This document shows, one piece after another, positions 17,065 through 26,030 of a DNA stretch of 64,000 nt (positions within the stretch are counted from its first letter, which is position 1; the number at the start of each line of letters is the position of its first letter). The stretch is from positions 3,615,501 through 3,679,500 of the forward strand of contig NZ_CP025938.1 of the NCBI RefSeq assembly GCF_002893765.1, read 5' to 3'. A program made the position numbers and the translations under genes. The notes beneath the pieces are model-generated. The model was not told the DNA's origin. It saw only the letters and a program-made list of their open reading frames with translations, and did not search any database. The DNA is from Tamlana carrageenivorans. Its GTDB lineage: Bacteria > Bacteroidota > Bacteroidia > Flavobacteriales > Flavobacteriaceae.

Positions 17065-17204
17065 GTACGCTAACAATATGTATAATTAATTGCTTTGGCC
17101 TGTGATTACTTAGAAAATTCCTTCGGAATTTTCTCGTTCTCGGTTTTGTTTACTAAATTAGTCCCGAAATACGCAACTAAATCATACATGTAGACGTTGC
17201 CAGT
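17065..17204 (+). repeat. attC-like site 12
   Basis: Left arm GTACGCTAAC (17065-17074), hairpin GAAAATTCC-TTC-GGAATTTTC, inner arms ATGTAT / ATACAT, right arm GTTGCCAGTA (17196-17205) pairing with TACTGGCAAC at 18025. Confidence 0.82.
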
Positions 17205-17236
17205 AATACGAGAAACTAACTTAAAACCAACCAAAT

Positions 17237-18019
17237 ATGAAAAATTCTAAAATTTATCTTTTAATTGTTTTTGTACTATTTAGTCTATCAATTAATGCTC
17301 AAGAGAAAGGAGATATTATTATTCTTGATGTACCTACAACAACTTCAAATGTACAAGGATTAGTGTCTGGAGAAACACTAAAGAAAAACGCAGATTTTCT
17401 TCAATCAGGCATCAAATTTAAAGTTGTTAGCAAATTAGATAATGTTGTTCAACTTCAAGCACTTAATTTTGGGAAATTGACAGAAAAACAAAAAAAAGAC
17501 TATGAAGCAAAAGGAAAAGTTGACTTAAGTGAAATTTACAATAATAAAATATATACAATTTCGAGAGTTGATTTTGACGGAAACGCTGAAAAATTTGAAC
17601 CGAGAGAAAGATTAAGTATTGGATTATTGACTTTACCGTTTAAAGCTCGCCCGCAAAATGATTTTTCATTTGATACGGAATTTAATTTAAACTCGACACT
17701 TAATTGGTCATTTGCATACTCAAACAATGTTTCAATAAATTGGCAAATTGGCGCTGGAATTGGAACAGTTGGTCTAAATACAAGTAATTCTGCTGGACTT
17801 GCAGATGACGAAGCCCAAGATGTATCAACAATAACTTTCTTAAGTGGACTTATGCTTCAATATAATAAAGTTCAAGCTGGAATTTATATTGGCGTTGACC
17901 ATATTAATAACCAAAGTAATTATCAATGGGAAAGCAACGGGAATATGTGGTTTGGATTTGGAATAGGATATGATTTATTTAATCTATCATTGGCAAAGGA
18001 ATCTAATGAACAAAAATAA
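17237..18019 (+). CDS. Exported outer-membrane-barrel-like protein
   Basis: 260 residues with a Sec signal peptide (MKNSKIYLLIVFVLFSLSINAQ, cleavage after INA-Q). The C-terminal 120 residues alternate polar and aromatic residues in short strands (LNSTLNWSFAYSNNVSINWQIGAGIG, LQYNKVQAGIYIGVDHI, MWFGFGIGYDLFNLSLAKE), as in small outer-membrane beta-barrels. The N-terminal half is of unknown fold. No close family recognised. It is unusual among the cassettes in being exported. Confidence 0.6.
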   Translation: MKNSKIYLLIVFVLFSLSINAQEKGDIIILDVPTTTSNVQGLVSGETLKKNADFLQSGIKFKVVSKLDNVVQLQALNFGKLTEKQKKDYEAKGKVDLSEIYNNKIYTISRVDFDGNAEKFEPRERLSIGLLTLPFKARPQNDFSFDTEFNLNSTLNWSFAYSNNVSINWQIGAGIGTVGLNTSNSAGLADDEAQDVSTITFLSGLMLQYNKVQAGIYIGVDHINNQSNYQWESNGNMWFGFGIGYDLFNLSLAKESNEQK

Positions 18020-18024
18020 AGTAC

Positions 18025-18161
18025 TACTGGCAACAACGTGTATAATTAATGGCTAGGTCGAGCTTGCTTACGAATATTCCTGCGGAATATTCTATTCGGT
18101 TTTTATTTGTTAAATTCGATGCTAAATCACGCCACAAATCATACACGAGACCGTTGTGCTT
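18025..18161 (+). repeat. attC-like site 13
   Basis: Left arm TACTGGCAAC (18025-18034); inner arms GTGTAT / ATACAC; hairpin GAATATTCC / GGAATATTC; right arm GTTGTGCTTA (18153-18162), pairing with TAAGCACAAC at 19913. Confidence 0.82.
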
Positions 18162-18182
18162 AATTAAAACCATCAATCGAAA

Positions 18183-18920
18183 ATGAGTATTTCACCATCA
18201 ACACTTTTCCATTTTACAAACAAAAAAGCACTATTTGATATACTTAGAGATAACTTCAAATTAAAGTATTGTTTGGAAAAATTACCAAATGACAAAGAGG
18301 AAGGAAAAATTGCTGTACCAATGGTTTCATTTTGTGATATTAAGATATCAGAAATAACAGAACACATTGAAAAATATGGAGAGTATGGAATTGGTTTGAG
18401 TAAAGATTGGGCAAATGAAAAAAAACTTTCCCCTGTTTTTTATCAAAACTTAAAATCTGAATTTTCAACAAACTTTAGAGCAAATATTAAAGAATTTCTC
18501 GCTGACAAAAACATTGACATTAAACATAAAGGAACAATTATAGATTTGTTGCGACTCTCTAAAGAATATGAAGGTAAACTAATTAGAAAAACTGAAACTA
18601 TAGAAAAATATAGATTTGCTGATGAAAGAGAATGGAGATTTGTGCCAAAAATGACTTTAAAAAAAGACATTCCTGATTTTATCAATGAAAAAGATTATGA
18701 TACAACAGAAAAAAAGCAAAAAGCTAATGCTAAATTAAAAGATGAAAGACTTTATTTCAACGCTAATAATATTATGTATCTAATCGTAAAAGAAGAAAGT
18801 GAAATAAATGAACTAATAAACCACATTAGACAAGTAAAAGGTAAAAACTACACAATGGATGAAGTTGATAGGTTGACTACTAGAATTATTTCCTGTGAAA
18901 GAATAATTAATGATTTTTAA
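18183..18920 (+). CDS. AbiGi-like abortive-infection protein
   Basis: 245 residues. The N-terminus (STLFHFTNKKALFDILRDNFKLKYCLEKL...VPMVSFCDIKISEITEHIEKYGEYGIGLSKDWA) matches the AbiGi family, described as the antitoxin-like half of phage-resistance system AbiG; the FADEREWRFVP motif later in the chain is shared with the wider DUF2971-like group. No signal peptide. It is followed ten bases later by an AbiTii-like gene, giving a two-gene cassette that most likely protects against phage. Pairing of AbiGi with AbiTii instead of AbiGii is noteworthy. Confidence 0.7.
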   Translation: MSISPSTLFHFTNKKALFDILRDNFKLKYCLEKLPNDKEEGKIAVPMVSFCDIKISEITEHIEKYGEYGIGLSKDWANEKKLSPVFYQNLKSEFSTNFRANIKEFLADKNIDIKHKGTIIDLLRLSKEYEGKLIRKTETIEKYRFADEREWRFVPKMTLKKDIPDFINEKDYDTTEKKQKANAKLKDERLYFNANNIMYLIVKEESEINELINHIRQVKGKNYTMDEVDRLTTRIISCERIINDF

Positions 18921-18929
18921 AAAAAATAT

Positions 18930-19907
18930 ATGATTCAACAAATTATATCTGATTTGACAAATGATGATAAATCATTAGTTAGCTCATTGCTTAAAACTAA
19001 AGTATTTGCTTCTCGAATAAAAAACAAAAAATTACTTGAATGGGTAAATAGGGAAATTAATGGCTATTCTACAAATGACTCACTTCCAGAATATAGAATT
19101 GGTAGTGCGACTTCCTCTTGTACTTTAAGACAAGGTTATGCTGTGCAAGAGAATACACCTGTTCCTATTTCATTTATAGATAATGAAAAAATGAGAAATT
19201 TCTTTGTTGAGTTTGAATTTAGAGATAGCGTTAAAACTTTAGAAAGCTATTTAAGCAATAAAGATAATGATACAATAATGAAAGTGTTACCAATAGACTT
19301 TTGGGCTGTTCTAACTAGGGCTATGAGAGAATCTGGGTTTAAAGGGGAAATAAGAGATATAAAAAAAATGTCTCATATTTCTACCATAACTCAAACTCTT
19401 ACAGAAATCAGAAGTGAATTTTTAGATTTAATGTTAAAATTAGAATCAGAATATCCCAATTTACCTAGTAATTTTGAAGAAATCAGCGAAGATATTAAAG
19501 ATGATATAACCAATACAGTTAATATTATAATGGGTAATCAATACAGTATTACAAATACTGGTAACAGTAATACTATAAATACTGGTAATGATGCAAAAAT
19601 TAATACAGCAACTGGAACTAACATAAATCAAGAAATCGAAACGAGTAGTTTAAAAAAAGAGGAGATAAAAAAACTTGCCGAACAAATTAAAAATATAGTT
19701 GACAAAATACAATTAAAGCAAGACGACAAGGAAGATATAATTGATGAAACAGATAGAATATTAACCCAAATAAAAAGAGAAAATCCAAAGAAAAATATAA
19801 TAAGTCAATCTTTAAATACTACTTATGACATTTTATCTAAAACGGATTCAAATCCTATAACGGAACCTATTATAACAGAAATTGAAACTCTACTATCGAA
19901 TTTTTAA
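18930..19907 (+). CDS. AbiTii-domain protein
   Basis: 325 residues. The first 180 (IISDLTNDDKSLVSSLLKTKVFASRIKNKKLLEWVNREINGYSTNDSLPEYRIG...) resemble the AbiTii domain of abortive-infection proteins. A central segment (about residues 200-235) is an Asn/Thr/Gly-rich repeat (SITNTGNSNTINTGNDAKINT), probably a linker or beta-solenoid rung set, and the C-terminal 100 residues are charged coiled coil. Probably the effector partner of the AbiGi-like protein upstream; the activity is not known. Confidence 0.68.
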   Translation: MIQQIISDLTNDDKSLVSSLLKTKVFASRIKNKKLLEWVNREINGYSTNDSLPEYRIGSATSSCTLRQGYAVQENTPVPISFIDNEKMRNFFVEFEFRDSVKTLESYLSNKDNDTIMKVLPIDFWAVLTRAMRESGFKGEIRDIKKMSHISTITQTLTEIRSEFLDLMLKLESEYPNLPSNFEEISEDIKDDITNTVNIIMGNQYSITNTGNSNTINTGNDAKINTATGTNINQEIETSSLKKEEIKKLAEQIKNIVDKIQLKQDDKEDIIDETDRILTQIKRENPKKNIISQSLNTTYDILSKTDSNPITEPIITEIETLLSNF

Positions 19908-19912
19908 ATAAC

Positions 19913-20050
19913 TAAGCACAACAACGTATATAAAAAATAGCAGTTTTGGTGCTTAAACAAAAGATAAATAATAAAATAAAGGTCAGTTATAATCCGAAAA
20001 GTTAGTGCTTAAAAATCCGCTACTTTTCATATACAAGACCGTTGTGGTGC
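19913..20050 (+). repeat. attC-like site 14
   Basis: Left arm TAAGCACAAC (19913-19922), inner arms GTATAT / ATATAC, right arm GTTGTGGTGC (20041-20050), pairing with GCTCCACAAC at 20735 apart from one base. Body has reduced similarity to the long type. Confidence 0.75.
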
Positions 20051-20108
20051 ATTAAAATTCACTCTGCTAAAAATCGAATTTCTAAGCAATTAAATCATAA
20101 ATTATTCT

Positions 20109-20132
20109 TATTTTTGTATCCAAGTAGATACA
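20109..20132 (+). promoter_or_regulatory. Promoter and operator of the HI1419/HI1420-type pair
   Basis: TATTTTTG (20109-20116) fits the -7 box and runs into a palindrome TGTATC-CAAGTA-GATACA (20115-20132), a likely binding site for the antitoxin. Confidence 0.5.
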
Positions 20133-20138
20133 GTATTT

Positions 20139-20438
20139 ATGTTCTTTATTGAAAAAACAACTGAATTTGACAAATGGCTAAAAAAGTTAAAAGACTTTAA
20201 GGCAAAAGCAAAGATTTTATTCAGAATTCAAAAATTAGAAACGGATGAACATTTTGGAGATTGTAAAACGGTAGGCGACGGAATTCGTGAAATGCGAATA
20301 AATTTTGCGAAAGGTTACAGAATTTACTTCAAAGAAAAAGACGGAAAAATTATTGTCCTTTTGATTGGTGGAGATAAATCAACTCAACAAAAGGATATTG
20401 TGAAAGCTAAAGAAATTTGGAAAAAATTAAATAAATAG
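20139..20438 (+). CDS. RelE/ParE-superfamily toxin (HI1419/HigB-like)
   Basis: 99 residues. FIEKTTEFDKWLKKLKDFKAKAKILFRIQKLETDEHFGDCKTVGDGIREMRINFAKGYRIYFKEKDGKIIVLLIGGDKSTQQKDIVKAKEIW is characteristic of the addiction-module killer family (Gp49/HI1419), with the GIREMRI and GYRIYF strands and the LLIGGDKSTQ motif. Probably acts on translating mRNA. Followed four bases later by its antitoxin gene. Confidence 0.88.
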   Translation: MFFIEKTTEFDKWLKKLKDFKAKAKILFRIQKLETDEHFGDCKTVGDGIREMRINFAKGYRIYFKEKDGKIIVLLIGGDKSTQQKDIVKAKEIWKKLNK

Positions 20439-20441
20439 AAT

Positions 20442-20720
20442 ATGGGAACTTCAAAATTTGAAATTGCTGATTATTTAGATAGTAAAGAAATGATTGCGGA
20501 ATATCTAAATTCAGTTCTCGAAGAAGGAAATAATGCGGATATCATTAATGCAATTGGACATATTGCAAAGTCTATCGGAATGACAAAAATTGCGGAAGAA
20601 ACTGGTTTAAGTAGACCTAGTTTGTATAAAGCATTATCCGATGGAGCGAAACCTCAATTTGCTACAATTATGAAAGTACTAAAAGCTATTGGAGGACAAA
20701 TCCAAGTGAATCCAGCATAA
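20442..20720 (+). CDS. HI1420-type antitoxin
   Basis: 92 residues. The N-terminal FEIADYLDSKEMIAEYLNSVLEEGN segment and the helix-turn-helix (GMTKIAEETGLSRPSLYKALSDGAKPQFATIMKVLKAIG) match the probable addiction-module antidote family. It should bind the toxin encoded just upstream and repress from the palindrome at 20115-20132. Confidence 0.88.
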   Translation: MGTSKFEIADYLDSKEMIAEYLNSVLEEGNNADIINAIGHIAKSIGMTKIAEETGLSRPSLYKALSDGAKPQFATIMKVLKAIGGQIQVNPA

Positions 20721-20734
20721 GCCTTATAAGTAAC

Positions 20735-20870
20735 GCTCCACAACAAGGTGTATAATTAATGGCTAGGTCGAGCTTGCTTACGAAAATCCTGCGGATTTTC
20801 TATTCGGTTTTTATTTGTTAACTTCCGTGCTAAATTACGCCACTAATTATACACGACACCGTTACCCAAA
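20735..20870 (+). repeat. attC-like site 15
   Basis: Left arm GCTCCACAAC (20735-20744), inner arms GTGTAT / ATACAC, hairpin GAAAATCC-TGC-GGATTTTC (20782-20800), shorter than but compensatory to GAATATTCC/GGAATATTC of the otherwise similar site at 3612. Right arm GTTACCCAAA (20861-20870), pairing with TTTGGGTAAC at 22567. Confidence 0.82.
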
Positions 20871-20886
20871 ATTAAAACATCATTTT

Positions 20887-21991
20887 CCGTATTCAAGAAC
20901 TTAACGCAACAAATCTAAATTAATAGATTTGTAATTATGGTACGAAAAAAAACAGGTAGACTTACCCTTAAAGAAAGAATACAGATTGAGACTCTTTTAA
21001 CTGAAAAAAAGAATAAATCATACATCGCTATAACCATTAACAGAGCTCGATCTACGGTTACAAGAGAAGTTAATAAATGGGTGCAAACAGATAGAGATAA
21101 ATACTCAGCAGAACTAGCTCATTGGTGCGCCAAAGATGATTACCTAAACAAAAGAAATATTGATAAAATATCTAAGTACCCTAGACTTCGAATTTATGTC
21201 TATAGGGGCTTATTATCACAATGGACTCCTGAACAAATTGCTGGAAGACTAAAAGAAGAATTCCCAAATGATCCTATAATGTCTATTTCTCACGAATCAA
21301 TTTATAGGTACATATATGCAAAGCCTCAAGCTAGTTTAAATAAAAAACTAATTAAACTCCTCGTACGCAAAAAAACAAGACGTAGACCCTCTAAAAAAAG
21401 ACGCAGAACAGGATCTAAAATATTAAACCAAGTCAGTATAGACCTAAGGCCCGAGCATATTAACCTAAGAAATGAAATCGGACACTGGGAAGGAGATTTA
21501 ATGATTGGGAAGGATCAAAAATCGGCTATTGGAACTATCGTAGAACGCAAATCTAGATATACATTAATTATCAAACTAAAAGCCAGGAACTCTAAGGAAA
21601 TTGCTAAAATGTTTTCTAAAGAACTTAACAAACTAGATCCCATATTCAAAAAATCTATGACCTACGATAATGGAATTGAAATGGCAAGACACGAAACAAT
21701 TACCAAGAAAACAGGTATGAAAATTTACTTTGCACACCCCTATTCTTCTTGGGAAAGAGGTACCAATGAAAACACTAACGGACTCATCAGAAGGTACCTC
21801 CCAAAAGGAACAGATTTTAACAAAATTGACTTAAATACATTCATCGAAATTCAAGAAAAATTAAACAATAGACCTCGTAAAATTATTGGATTTAAAACCC
21901 CTAATGAAGTTATGATAAAAGAACTAAAAATTGTAGCTTAGACTCATACAAAAAAAAGCAACGTTTGTTGCGTTAGAACCTTGAATGCAGC
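20887..21991 (+). mobile_element. IS30-family element, copy 2 (1,105 bp)
   Basis: CCGTATTC at 20887 to GAATGCAGC at 21991, flanked by TTTT direct repeats (20883-20886, 21992-21995). Inserted 20 bases into the next cassette, in front of the membrane-protein gene. Confidence 0.9.
20937..21941 (+). CDS. IS30 transposase, copy 2
   Basis: 334 residues, identical in protein sequence to copy 3 (22773) and one residue different from copy 1 (threonine in MTYDNGIE). Helix-turn-helix N-terminus and complete DDE triad (GHWEGDLMIG, YDNGIE, ERGTNENTNG). Intact. Confidence 0.93.
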   Translation: MVRKKTGRLTLKERIQIETLLTEKKNKSYIAITINRARSTVTREVNKWVQTDRDKYSAELAHWCAKDDYLNKRNIDKISKYPRLRIYVYRGLLSQWTPEQIAGRLKEEFPNDPIMSISHESIYRYIYAKPQASLNKKLIKLLVRKKTRRRPSKKRRRTGSKILNQVSIDLRPEHINLRNEIGHWEGDLMIGKDQKSAIGTIVERKSRYTLIIKLKARNSKEIAKMFSKELNKLDPIFKKSMTYDNGIEMARHETITKKTGMKIYFAHPYSSWERGTNENTNGLIRRYLPKGTDFNKIDLNTFIEIQEKLNNRPRKIIGFKTPNEVMIKELKIVA

Positions 21992-22001
21992 TTTTATACA
22001 A

Positions 22002-22565
22002 TTGAGTTCAATATTAAAAACCATAGACTTCTTTCAATTTTTAAAAGTTAGATACGCAGGAAATATTCCATATCAAAATATTTTAATTGTTGGACTTATA
22101 TTGGGATGGTTTACTTATCTCGGATTAGAAAGAAATTGGATACCAATTAAATTAATTATTTCTTTTACTATAACCGTAAGTGCCATAATAACTTTTTGGT
22201 TTAAAAAATTTTATAAAAATAATTTGGGTTTTTATTGGTCATTCTTTCATAATATTGGTATTGGATTAATTTTTGCTTTCTTGTTTTTAAAAAGTAATGA
22301 TTTATTATCTTCAAAACCAATAGTATATAACAATTACCGAATAACTGATGTAAGATTTGTTCATGGTATTACCTCTAGAGGTAGTAGAACAAGTCCAATG
22401 AAACCTATTATTTCAATTGATTTTAAGGGAACAAATAAAAATTTCACTTTAAGTCCAGTAGACTCAAAAAATATAACAATTAGAAATGCATATATCGGAG
22501 TAAAAGAAGGATTTTGGAATTATGATGTTATTAAATCAATCGATATTGCAAGAAAACAAAAATAA
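22002..22565 (+). CDS. Hypothetical multi-pass membrane protein
   Basis: The frame is open from inside the IS30 copy, but the cassette's own sequence begins at 21992. The first plausible start in native sequence is TTG 22002 (reading SSILKTIDFFQFLKVRYAG), though the true start is uncertain and might have been displaced by the IS. Three hydrophobic segments (ILIVGLILGWFTYLGL, LIISFTITVSAIITFWF, IGIGLIFAFLFL) precede an approximately 90-residue soluble C-terminal domain rich in strands. No family recognised. The IS30 insertion immediately upstream probably changed its expression. Confidence 0.55.
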   Translation: MSSILKTIDFFQFLKVRYAGNIPYQNILIVGLILGWFTYLGLERNWIPIKLIISFTITVSAIITFWFKKFYKNNLGFYWSFFHNIGIGLIFAFLFLKSNDLLSSKPIVYNNYRITDVRFVHGITSRGSRTSPMKPIISIDFKGTNKNFTLSPVDSKNITIRNAYIGVKEGFWNYDVIKSIDIARKQK

Positions 22566-22566
22566 C

Positions 22567-22704
22567 TTTGGGTAACACCAGCTATAGTTCATTGCTTCTG
22601 ACCTTCCTCGCGGAAAGTCCTCGCAAATTTGCTATCTTCGGTGCACGGTGGAAAATCCTCGCGGATTTTCACGCAACGAAACCATAGCCATAACCGTTAC
22701 CCAC
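22567..22704 (+). repeat. attC-like site 16
   Basis: Left arm TTTGGGTAAC (22567-22576) perfectly pairs with GTTACCCAAA at 20861. Inner arms GCTATAG / CATAGC; hairpin GAAAATCC-TCGC-GGATTTTC. Right arm GTTACCCACA (22696-22705). The cassette end that should match this right arm is missing, because IS elements follow. Confidence 0.78.
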
Positions 22705-22722
22705 AATATTGAAAAAACCTTT

Positions 22723-23827
22723 CCGTATTCAAGAACTTAACGCAACAAATCTAAATTAATAGATTTGTAATTATGGTACGAAAAAAAACAGGTAGACTTA
22801 CCCTTAAAGAAAGAATACAGATTGAGACTCTTTTAACTGAAAAAAAGAATAAATCATACATCGCTATAACCATTAACAGAGCTCGATCTACGGTTACAAG
22901 AGAAGTTAATAAATGGGTGCAAACAGATAGAGATAAATACTCAGCAGAACTAGCTCATTGGTGCGCCAAAGATGATTACCTAAACAAAAGAAATATTGAT
23001 AAAATATCTAAGTACCCTAGACTTCGAATTTATGTCTATAGGGGCTTATTATCACAATGGACTCCTGAACAAATTGCTGGAAGACTAAAAGAAGAATTCC
23101 CAAATGATCCTATAATGTCTATTTCTCACGAATCAATTTATAGGTACATATATGCAAAGCCTCAAGCTAGTTTAAATAAAAAACTAATTAAACTCCTCGT
23201 ACGCAAAAAAACAAGACGTAGACCCTCTAAAAAAAGACGCAGAACAGGATCTAAAATATTAAACCAAGTCAGTATAGACCTAAGGCCCGAGCATATTAAC
23301 CTAAGAAATGAAATCGGACACTGGGAAGGAGATTTAATGATTGGGAAGGATCAAAAATCGGCTATTGGAACTATCGTAGAACGCAAATCTAGATATACAT
23401 TAATTATCAAACTAAAAGCCAGGAACTCTAAGGAAATTGCTAAAATGTTTTCTAAAGAACTTAACAAACTAGATCCCATATTCAAAAAATCTATGACCTA
23501 CGATAATGGAATTGAAATGGCAAGACACGAAACAATTACCAAGAAAACAGGTATGAAAATTTACTTTGCACACCCCTATTCTTCTTGGGAAAGAGGTACC
23601 AATGAAAACACTAACGGACTCATCAGAAGGTACCTCCCAAAAGGAACAGATTTTAACAAAATTGACTTAAATACATTCATCGAAATTCAAGAAAAATTAA
23701 ACAATAGACCTCGTAAAATTATTGGATTTAAAACCCCTAATGAAGTTATGATAAAAGAACTAAAAATTGTAGCTTAGACTCATACAAAAAAAAGCAACGT
23801 TTGTTGCGTTAGAACCTTGAATGCAGC
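22723..23827 (+). mobile_element. IS30-family element, copy 3 (1,105 bp)
   Basis: CCGTATTC at 22723 to GAATGCAGC at 23827. The flanking tetramers differ (CTTT left, AACC right), so there is no target duplication: recombination with another copy or an adjacent deletion is likely. Its right end directly abuts the IS110 element. Confidence 0.9.
22773..23777 (+). CDS. IS30 transposase, copy 3
   Basis: 334 residues, same protein as copy 2, with intact N-terminal helix-turn-helix and DDE residues. The DNA between 22723 and 23827 also appears the same as copy 2, pointing to very recent spread or gene conversion. Confidence 0.93.
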   Translation: MVRKKTGRLTLKERIQIETLLTEKKNKSYIAITINRARSTVTREVNKWVQTDRDKYSAELAHWCAKDDYLNKRNIDKISKYPRLRIYVYRGLLSQWTPEQIAGRLKEEFPNDPIMSISHESIYRYIYAKPQASLNKKLIKLLVRKKTRRRPSKKRRRTGSKILNQVSIDLRPEHINLRNEIGHWEGDLMIGKDQKSAIGTIVERKSRYTLIIKLKARNSKEIAKMFSKELNKLDPIFKKSMTYDNGIEMARHETITKKTGMKIYFAHPYSSWERGTNENTNGLIRRYLPKGTDFNKIDLNTFIEIQEKLNNRPRKIIGFKTPNEVMIKELKIVA

Positions 23828-23879
23828 AACCCAAAAACTCCTCAGTACGTAAGCTAACGTAAAATTTGTAAATTACTAT

Positions 23880-24064
23880 TCTAATATTTAGCTCTTTGCA
23901 AGGCCGTTTTTCAAAGTGTTGCTGCTTTATGTAAGCACGTGCGCAATCCTGGTTAGAATGTTTGCCATCAGTACATTGGCGACCACGCTTTCTGTGTGGA
24001 TCCCGTTCAGAATAATCTCTTTGCCTAAAGCACATTCTCTTAGAGCTTTTTAAATTTAAGTTTT
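23880..24064 (+). ncRNA. Candidate bridge RNA region of the IS110 element
   Basis: Non-coding sequence directly upstream of the transposase contains stem-loop potential, for example CCACG-cttt-CTGTGTGG (about 23980-23996) and gctgctttatgtaagc. In the IS110 group the long 5' non-coding end encodes the guide ('bridge') RNA. Presence here is inferred from position; I did not fold the sequence. Confidence 0.35.
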
Positions 24065-25423
24065 ATGGATGATAAAATCACACTAGATGTAATCAACAAA
24101 AATGCTGCTGGAATTGACATAGGTAGCCGGAGTCATTGGGTAGCCGTAGGGCAGCAAGATTCTCAAATTAAAGAGTTTGGTGTCTACAATGAAAATCTTT
24201 ATCAATTAGCCGATTGGCTTGATGGACACGGAATTAAAACTATTGCTATGGAAAGTACTGGTAATTACTGGCAAAATTTACATGCCGTGCTAGTTTCTAG
24301 AGGCTTTGAAGTGACCTTATGTAATGGTAAGTTTACCAAGAATATTAAAGGCAAAAAAACAGATGTAAAAGATTGTCAATGGATACAAAAACTAAACAGC
24401 TTAGGTCTTTTATCTTCCAGTTTTCTACCAGATGAGGACACAGAAATTCTTAGAACTTTTACACGACACAGACATAATCTTATTAAGCAAGCGGCTTCGG
24501 CAACTAAAAAAATGCAAAAATACCTCAGACTTATGAATATTAGACTGGATGTTGTTGTTAAAGATGTTGTAGGGCTTACAGGTCTTAAAATCATAAAAGC
24601 TATAGCGTTAGGTGAATCTGACCCTAATAAACTTGCTAGTCTAAGACATTACAATTGTAAAAAAAGTGAAGAAGAAATTGCTAAAGCATTACACAGTAAT
24701 GGACGTAAAGATTTTTTATACGCTCTAAAAGATGAATTAGAGACTTATGAATTTATTCAAAAAAAAATCAGAGAATGTGATGATCAAATAGCTGCTAAAC
24801 TAGATGAAATTATAGGTAAAGACCCTGAAAAAGCCGAACATTATATTGATAAAAAACCTTACAAAAGACTCAATAAAAACACGCCTAAAAATATTGATAT
24901 CAATTTAAAATCATACCAAATGTTCAAGGGCATAGATTTAATGAGCATAGAGGGAATGAGTTATAATACTGTCCTAGCTATAATGAGTGAAGTTGGGTAT
25001 GATGGTATTAAAAAATTTAAAACTGCTAAACATTTTACATCTTGGCTCAGACTAGCTCCTAATAACAAAGTAAGCGGTGGAAAAGTTCTGTCTAGTAAAA
25101 TTGGTAAAGGCAGTAGCCGATTAAAAATAGCGCTAAGAAATGCGGCAAATTCTATTGGTAATCTAAAAGACAGTACGCCTCTTAGAGATTTTTTTCATAG
25201 AATCAATTTTAGAAAAGGAAGAGTATCTGCTATTACAGCAACTGCAAGAAAATTAGCAGTAATTATTTGGAATATGATTGTAAAGGGGGTTGCATACCAT
25301 AACCCAGAGGGTTATCTTTACCTTGACCAAAAAAGAAAACTCGGACTCGTAAAAAGAATGCGCAAGCAAATTGATAAATATGGACTCACAAATCAAGATT
25401 TACAACTACCTGAAATACAGTGA
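24065..25423 (+). CDS. IS110-family transposase (DEDD recombinase)
   Basis: 452 residues. N-terminal RuvC-like DEDD domain: AAGIDIGSRSHWVAV (D18), AMESTGNYW (E at about 63) and KKTDVKDCQW (paired aspartates at about 100). The C-terminal transposase-20 domain contains SIEGMSYNTVLAIMSEVGY, FTSWLRLAPNNKVSGGK and the region with the catalytic serine. Intact length for the family. Not oriented by the cassette system, but happens to be on the + strand. Confidence 0.92.
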   Translation: MDDKITLDVINKNAAGIDIGSRSHWVAVGQQDSQIKEFGVYNENLYQLADWLDGHGIKTIAMESTGNYWQNLHAVLVSRGFEVTLCNGKFTKNIKGKKTDVKDCQWIQKLNSLGLLSSSFLPDEDTEILRTFTRHRHNLIKQAASATKKMQKYLRLMNIRLDVVVKDVVGLTGLKIIKAIALGESDPNKLASLRHYNCKKSEEEIAKALHSNGRKDFLYALKDELETYEFIQKKIRECDDQIAAKLDEIIGKDPEKAEHYIDKKPYKRLNKNTPKNIDINLKSYQMFKGIDLMSIEGMSYNTVLAIMSEVGYDGIKKFKTAKHFTSWLRLAPNNKVSGGKVLSSKIGKGSSRLKIALRNAANSIGNLKDSTPLRDFFHRINFRKGRVSAITATARKLAVIIWNMIVKGVAYHNPEGYLYLDQKRKLGLVKRMRKQIDKYGLTNQDLQLPEIQ

Positions 25424-25454
25424 TTTAATTTTACGTTAGTCAGAATTTGAGAAA

Positions 25455-25961
25455 ATGAAAATCCAGAAAGATAATTTAACCCCAGAACAGAAAAAGAAAG
25501 CATATCTAAAAATATTATTTCTAATAATAATTATCAGCGGATTTTTCATTTATAAACATTTTGACAAAACTTACAGAGAAAATTTATTAAACGAAAATAC
25601 AGGCTTTACTTTCGGTAAAATTATTGGAAACAGCACTTATAAATCGACACAAAACTTTATTGAGTATAAAGTAAACGGAATAAAATATGAAATTCGACCT
25701 TTAAGTTCTCGGATTTTTAATATTGGAGAATTTTATAGTATTAAATATTCTAAATCTAAACCTGAAATTTCAGAAGTTAATTATTCAAAACCAATCATAA
25801 TAGAAAATTCCGATTTTGACACTCTCGTTGGAATTGTAACCAAAACTTTTGAAAATGAACGTTTGAGTGTTTTATCATTCTCTTATAATTTTAACAACAA
25901 AAAATATGACCGAGATGTTATTCTAGAAAAAATAGGAGAATTAAAAAAGAGAATAGAATAA
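25455..25961 (+). CDS. Hypothetical single-pass membrane protein
   Basis: 168 residues with one N-terminal membrane segment (YLKILFLIIIISGFFIYKHF, about residues 18-37) and a periplasmic or cytoplasmic domain of short strands (GFTFGKIIGNSTYKSTQNFIEYKVNGIKYEIRP). Its start lies immediately after the IS110 end; the cassette beginning (expected GTTGTGTGCA) has been lost, so regulatory sequence is probably missing. No family recognised. Confidence 0.6.
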   Translation: MKIQKDNLTPEQKKKAYLKILFLIIIISGFFIYKHFDKTYRENLLNENTGFTFGKIIGNSTYKSTQNFIEYKVNGIKYEIRPLSSRIFNIGEFYSIKYSKSKPEISEVNYSKPIIIENSDFDTLVGIVTKTFENERLSVLSFSYNFNNKKYDRDVILEKIGELKKRIE

Positions 25962-26030
25962 AAATATTAGTTAATAAGAGAAACCCAAAAATTTCATATT
26001 TATCGGAACAAATAAAAACGGAATAAAAAC

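Larger units (their letters stand above)
23828..25450 (+). mobile_element. IS110-family element
   Basis: Left boundary is taken at aacccaaaaa (23828) and right boundary near ttagtcagaatttga (25435-25450) because a short sequence with both of these ends, but without the gene, occurs at 30611-30746. No terminal inverted repeats, as usual for IS110. The left side contains a 237-base non-coding stretch before the transposase gene. Confidence 0.75.
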
